Shown here: positions 63,760 to 64,000 of the stretch, piece after piece
Numbering within the stretch: the stretch's first letter is position 1
How the letters are laid out: every line of letters begins with the position of its first letter
Source of the DNA: Ziziphus jujuba
Lineage: Eukaryota > Streptophyta > Magnoliopsida > Rosales > Rhamnaceae
NCBI RefSeq assembly: GCF_031755915.1
Contig: NC_083387.1
Coordinates: forward strand, 9,755,001-9,819,000
Direction: 5' to 3'
DNA: 64,000 nucleotides
The notes under the pieces: generated by a model
Seen by the model: the letters and a program-made list of their open reading frames with translations, nothing else
The model's database searches: none
Told to the model about the DNA's origin: nothing
Program-made: the position numbers and the translations under genes

Positions 63760-64000
63760 ATGCGTAGGCAGGGTGCACGTAGTACTCGAGAAGGCTCGGC
63801 TGAGAGTTCCAGAAGCAGATTGAACCTTAGAAATATTATCTCTCAACTAGCTCGATCCTTAGGGAGTTCAAGCTCTAATAATCATTCCGTGGACTAGGCT
63901 CGATGATTGGGAGCCGTGAGTTTTAATGGGACCCAAGGTCTAGCTGCGGCTATGAATTGGCTATTTAATATGGAGAAAATCCTAGATGAAGAGATGCAGT
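63760..64000 (+). pseudogene. Start of Ty3/gypsy gag, interrupted by stops
   Basis: From the ATG at 63760 the frame reads MRRQGARSTREGSAESSRSR, then a TAG at 63895 and a TGA nine bases on. In the same frame follows LGAVSFNGTQGLAAAMNWLF and NMEKILDEEM, the typical F-x-G-x-x-x-x-x-x-x-x-W-L-x-x-M-E-K-I gag motif of plant Ty3/gypsy elements. It is cut off by the window end and two early stops make it non-functional. Confidence 0.75.

Overview
The window is plant nuclear DNA. It is very AT-rich, has spliced genes with GT-AG introns, and is full of LTR retrotransposons, TRIMs and CACTA elements. The core peptides of the central gene match Ziziphus-type cyclopeptide alkaloids, so I infer a Rhamnaceae genome such as jujube or a relative. 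That is an inference from chemistry; I could not run a species search.

The centre of interest is a likely split burpitide locus. A minus-strand gene (27749 to 25569) encodes a secreted precursor with 27 tandem 18-residue repeats. Each repeat carries a short core such as AVPFY, AIPVY, AVPIY, ALLIY or AIFVY. It is flanked by two stand-alone BURP-domain proteins with signal peptides, at 1370-2330 and 34081-35023. BURP domains of this kind are known copper-dependent peptide cyclases that cross-link Tyr or Trp side chains in core peptides. Here the cyclase and the substrate are separate genes. The expected chemistry is a Tyr-O to beta-carbon ether two residues upstream of Tyr, giving 14-membered cyclopeptide alkaloids. 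No tailoring enzyme (decarboxylase, N-methyltransferase, protease) was seen in the window.

Layout: block A (1-14562) holds BURP copy 1. It is followed by an AT-rich gap (14563-15133), a degenerate Ty1/copia element (15134-24215) interrupted by a solo LTR of a long-LTR Ty3/gypsy family (15943-19984), then the precursor gene. Block B (31630-55048) is a second copy of block A carrying BURP copy 2. It is enlarged by TRIM insertions, a solo LTR (35625-39110), a 5.1-kb CACTA element (41592-46668) and another TRIM (47129-47491). Each block also holds a ghost of a BURP 3' flank (about 7960-8105 and 48175-48480) without a coding region. This points to an older BURP tandem array that was later duplicated as a block. 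The last part (55551-64000) is a Cassandra-like TRIM split by another solo LTR, then a Ty3/gypsy element whose 3.4-kb LTR, primer-binding site and broken gag start are visible.

BURP copy 1 looks intact. Copy 2 has lost the first Cys of the four CH motifs and ends four codons early, removing the terminal Trp. It shows many C-to-T type changes, and its upstream region is replaced by TRIM sequence right up to the TATA box. I read it as decaying or altered.
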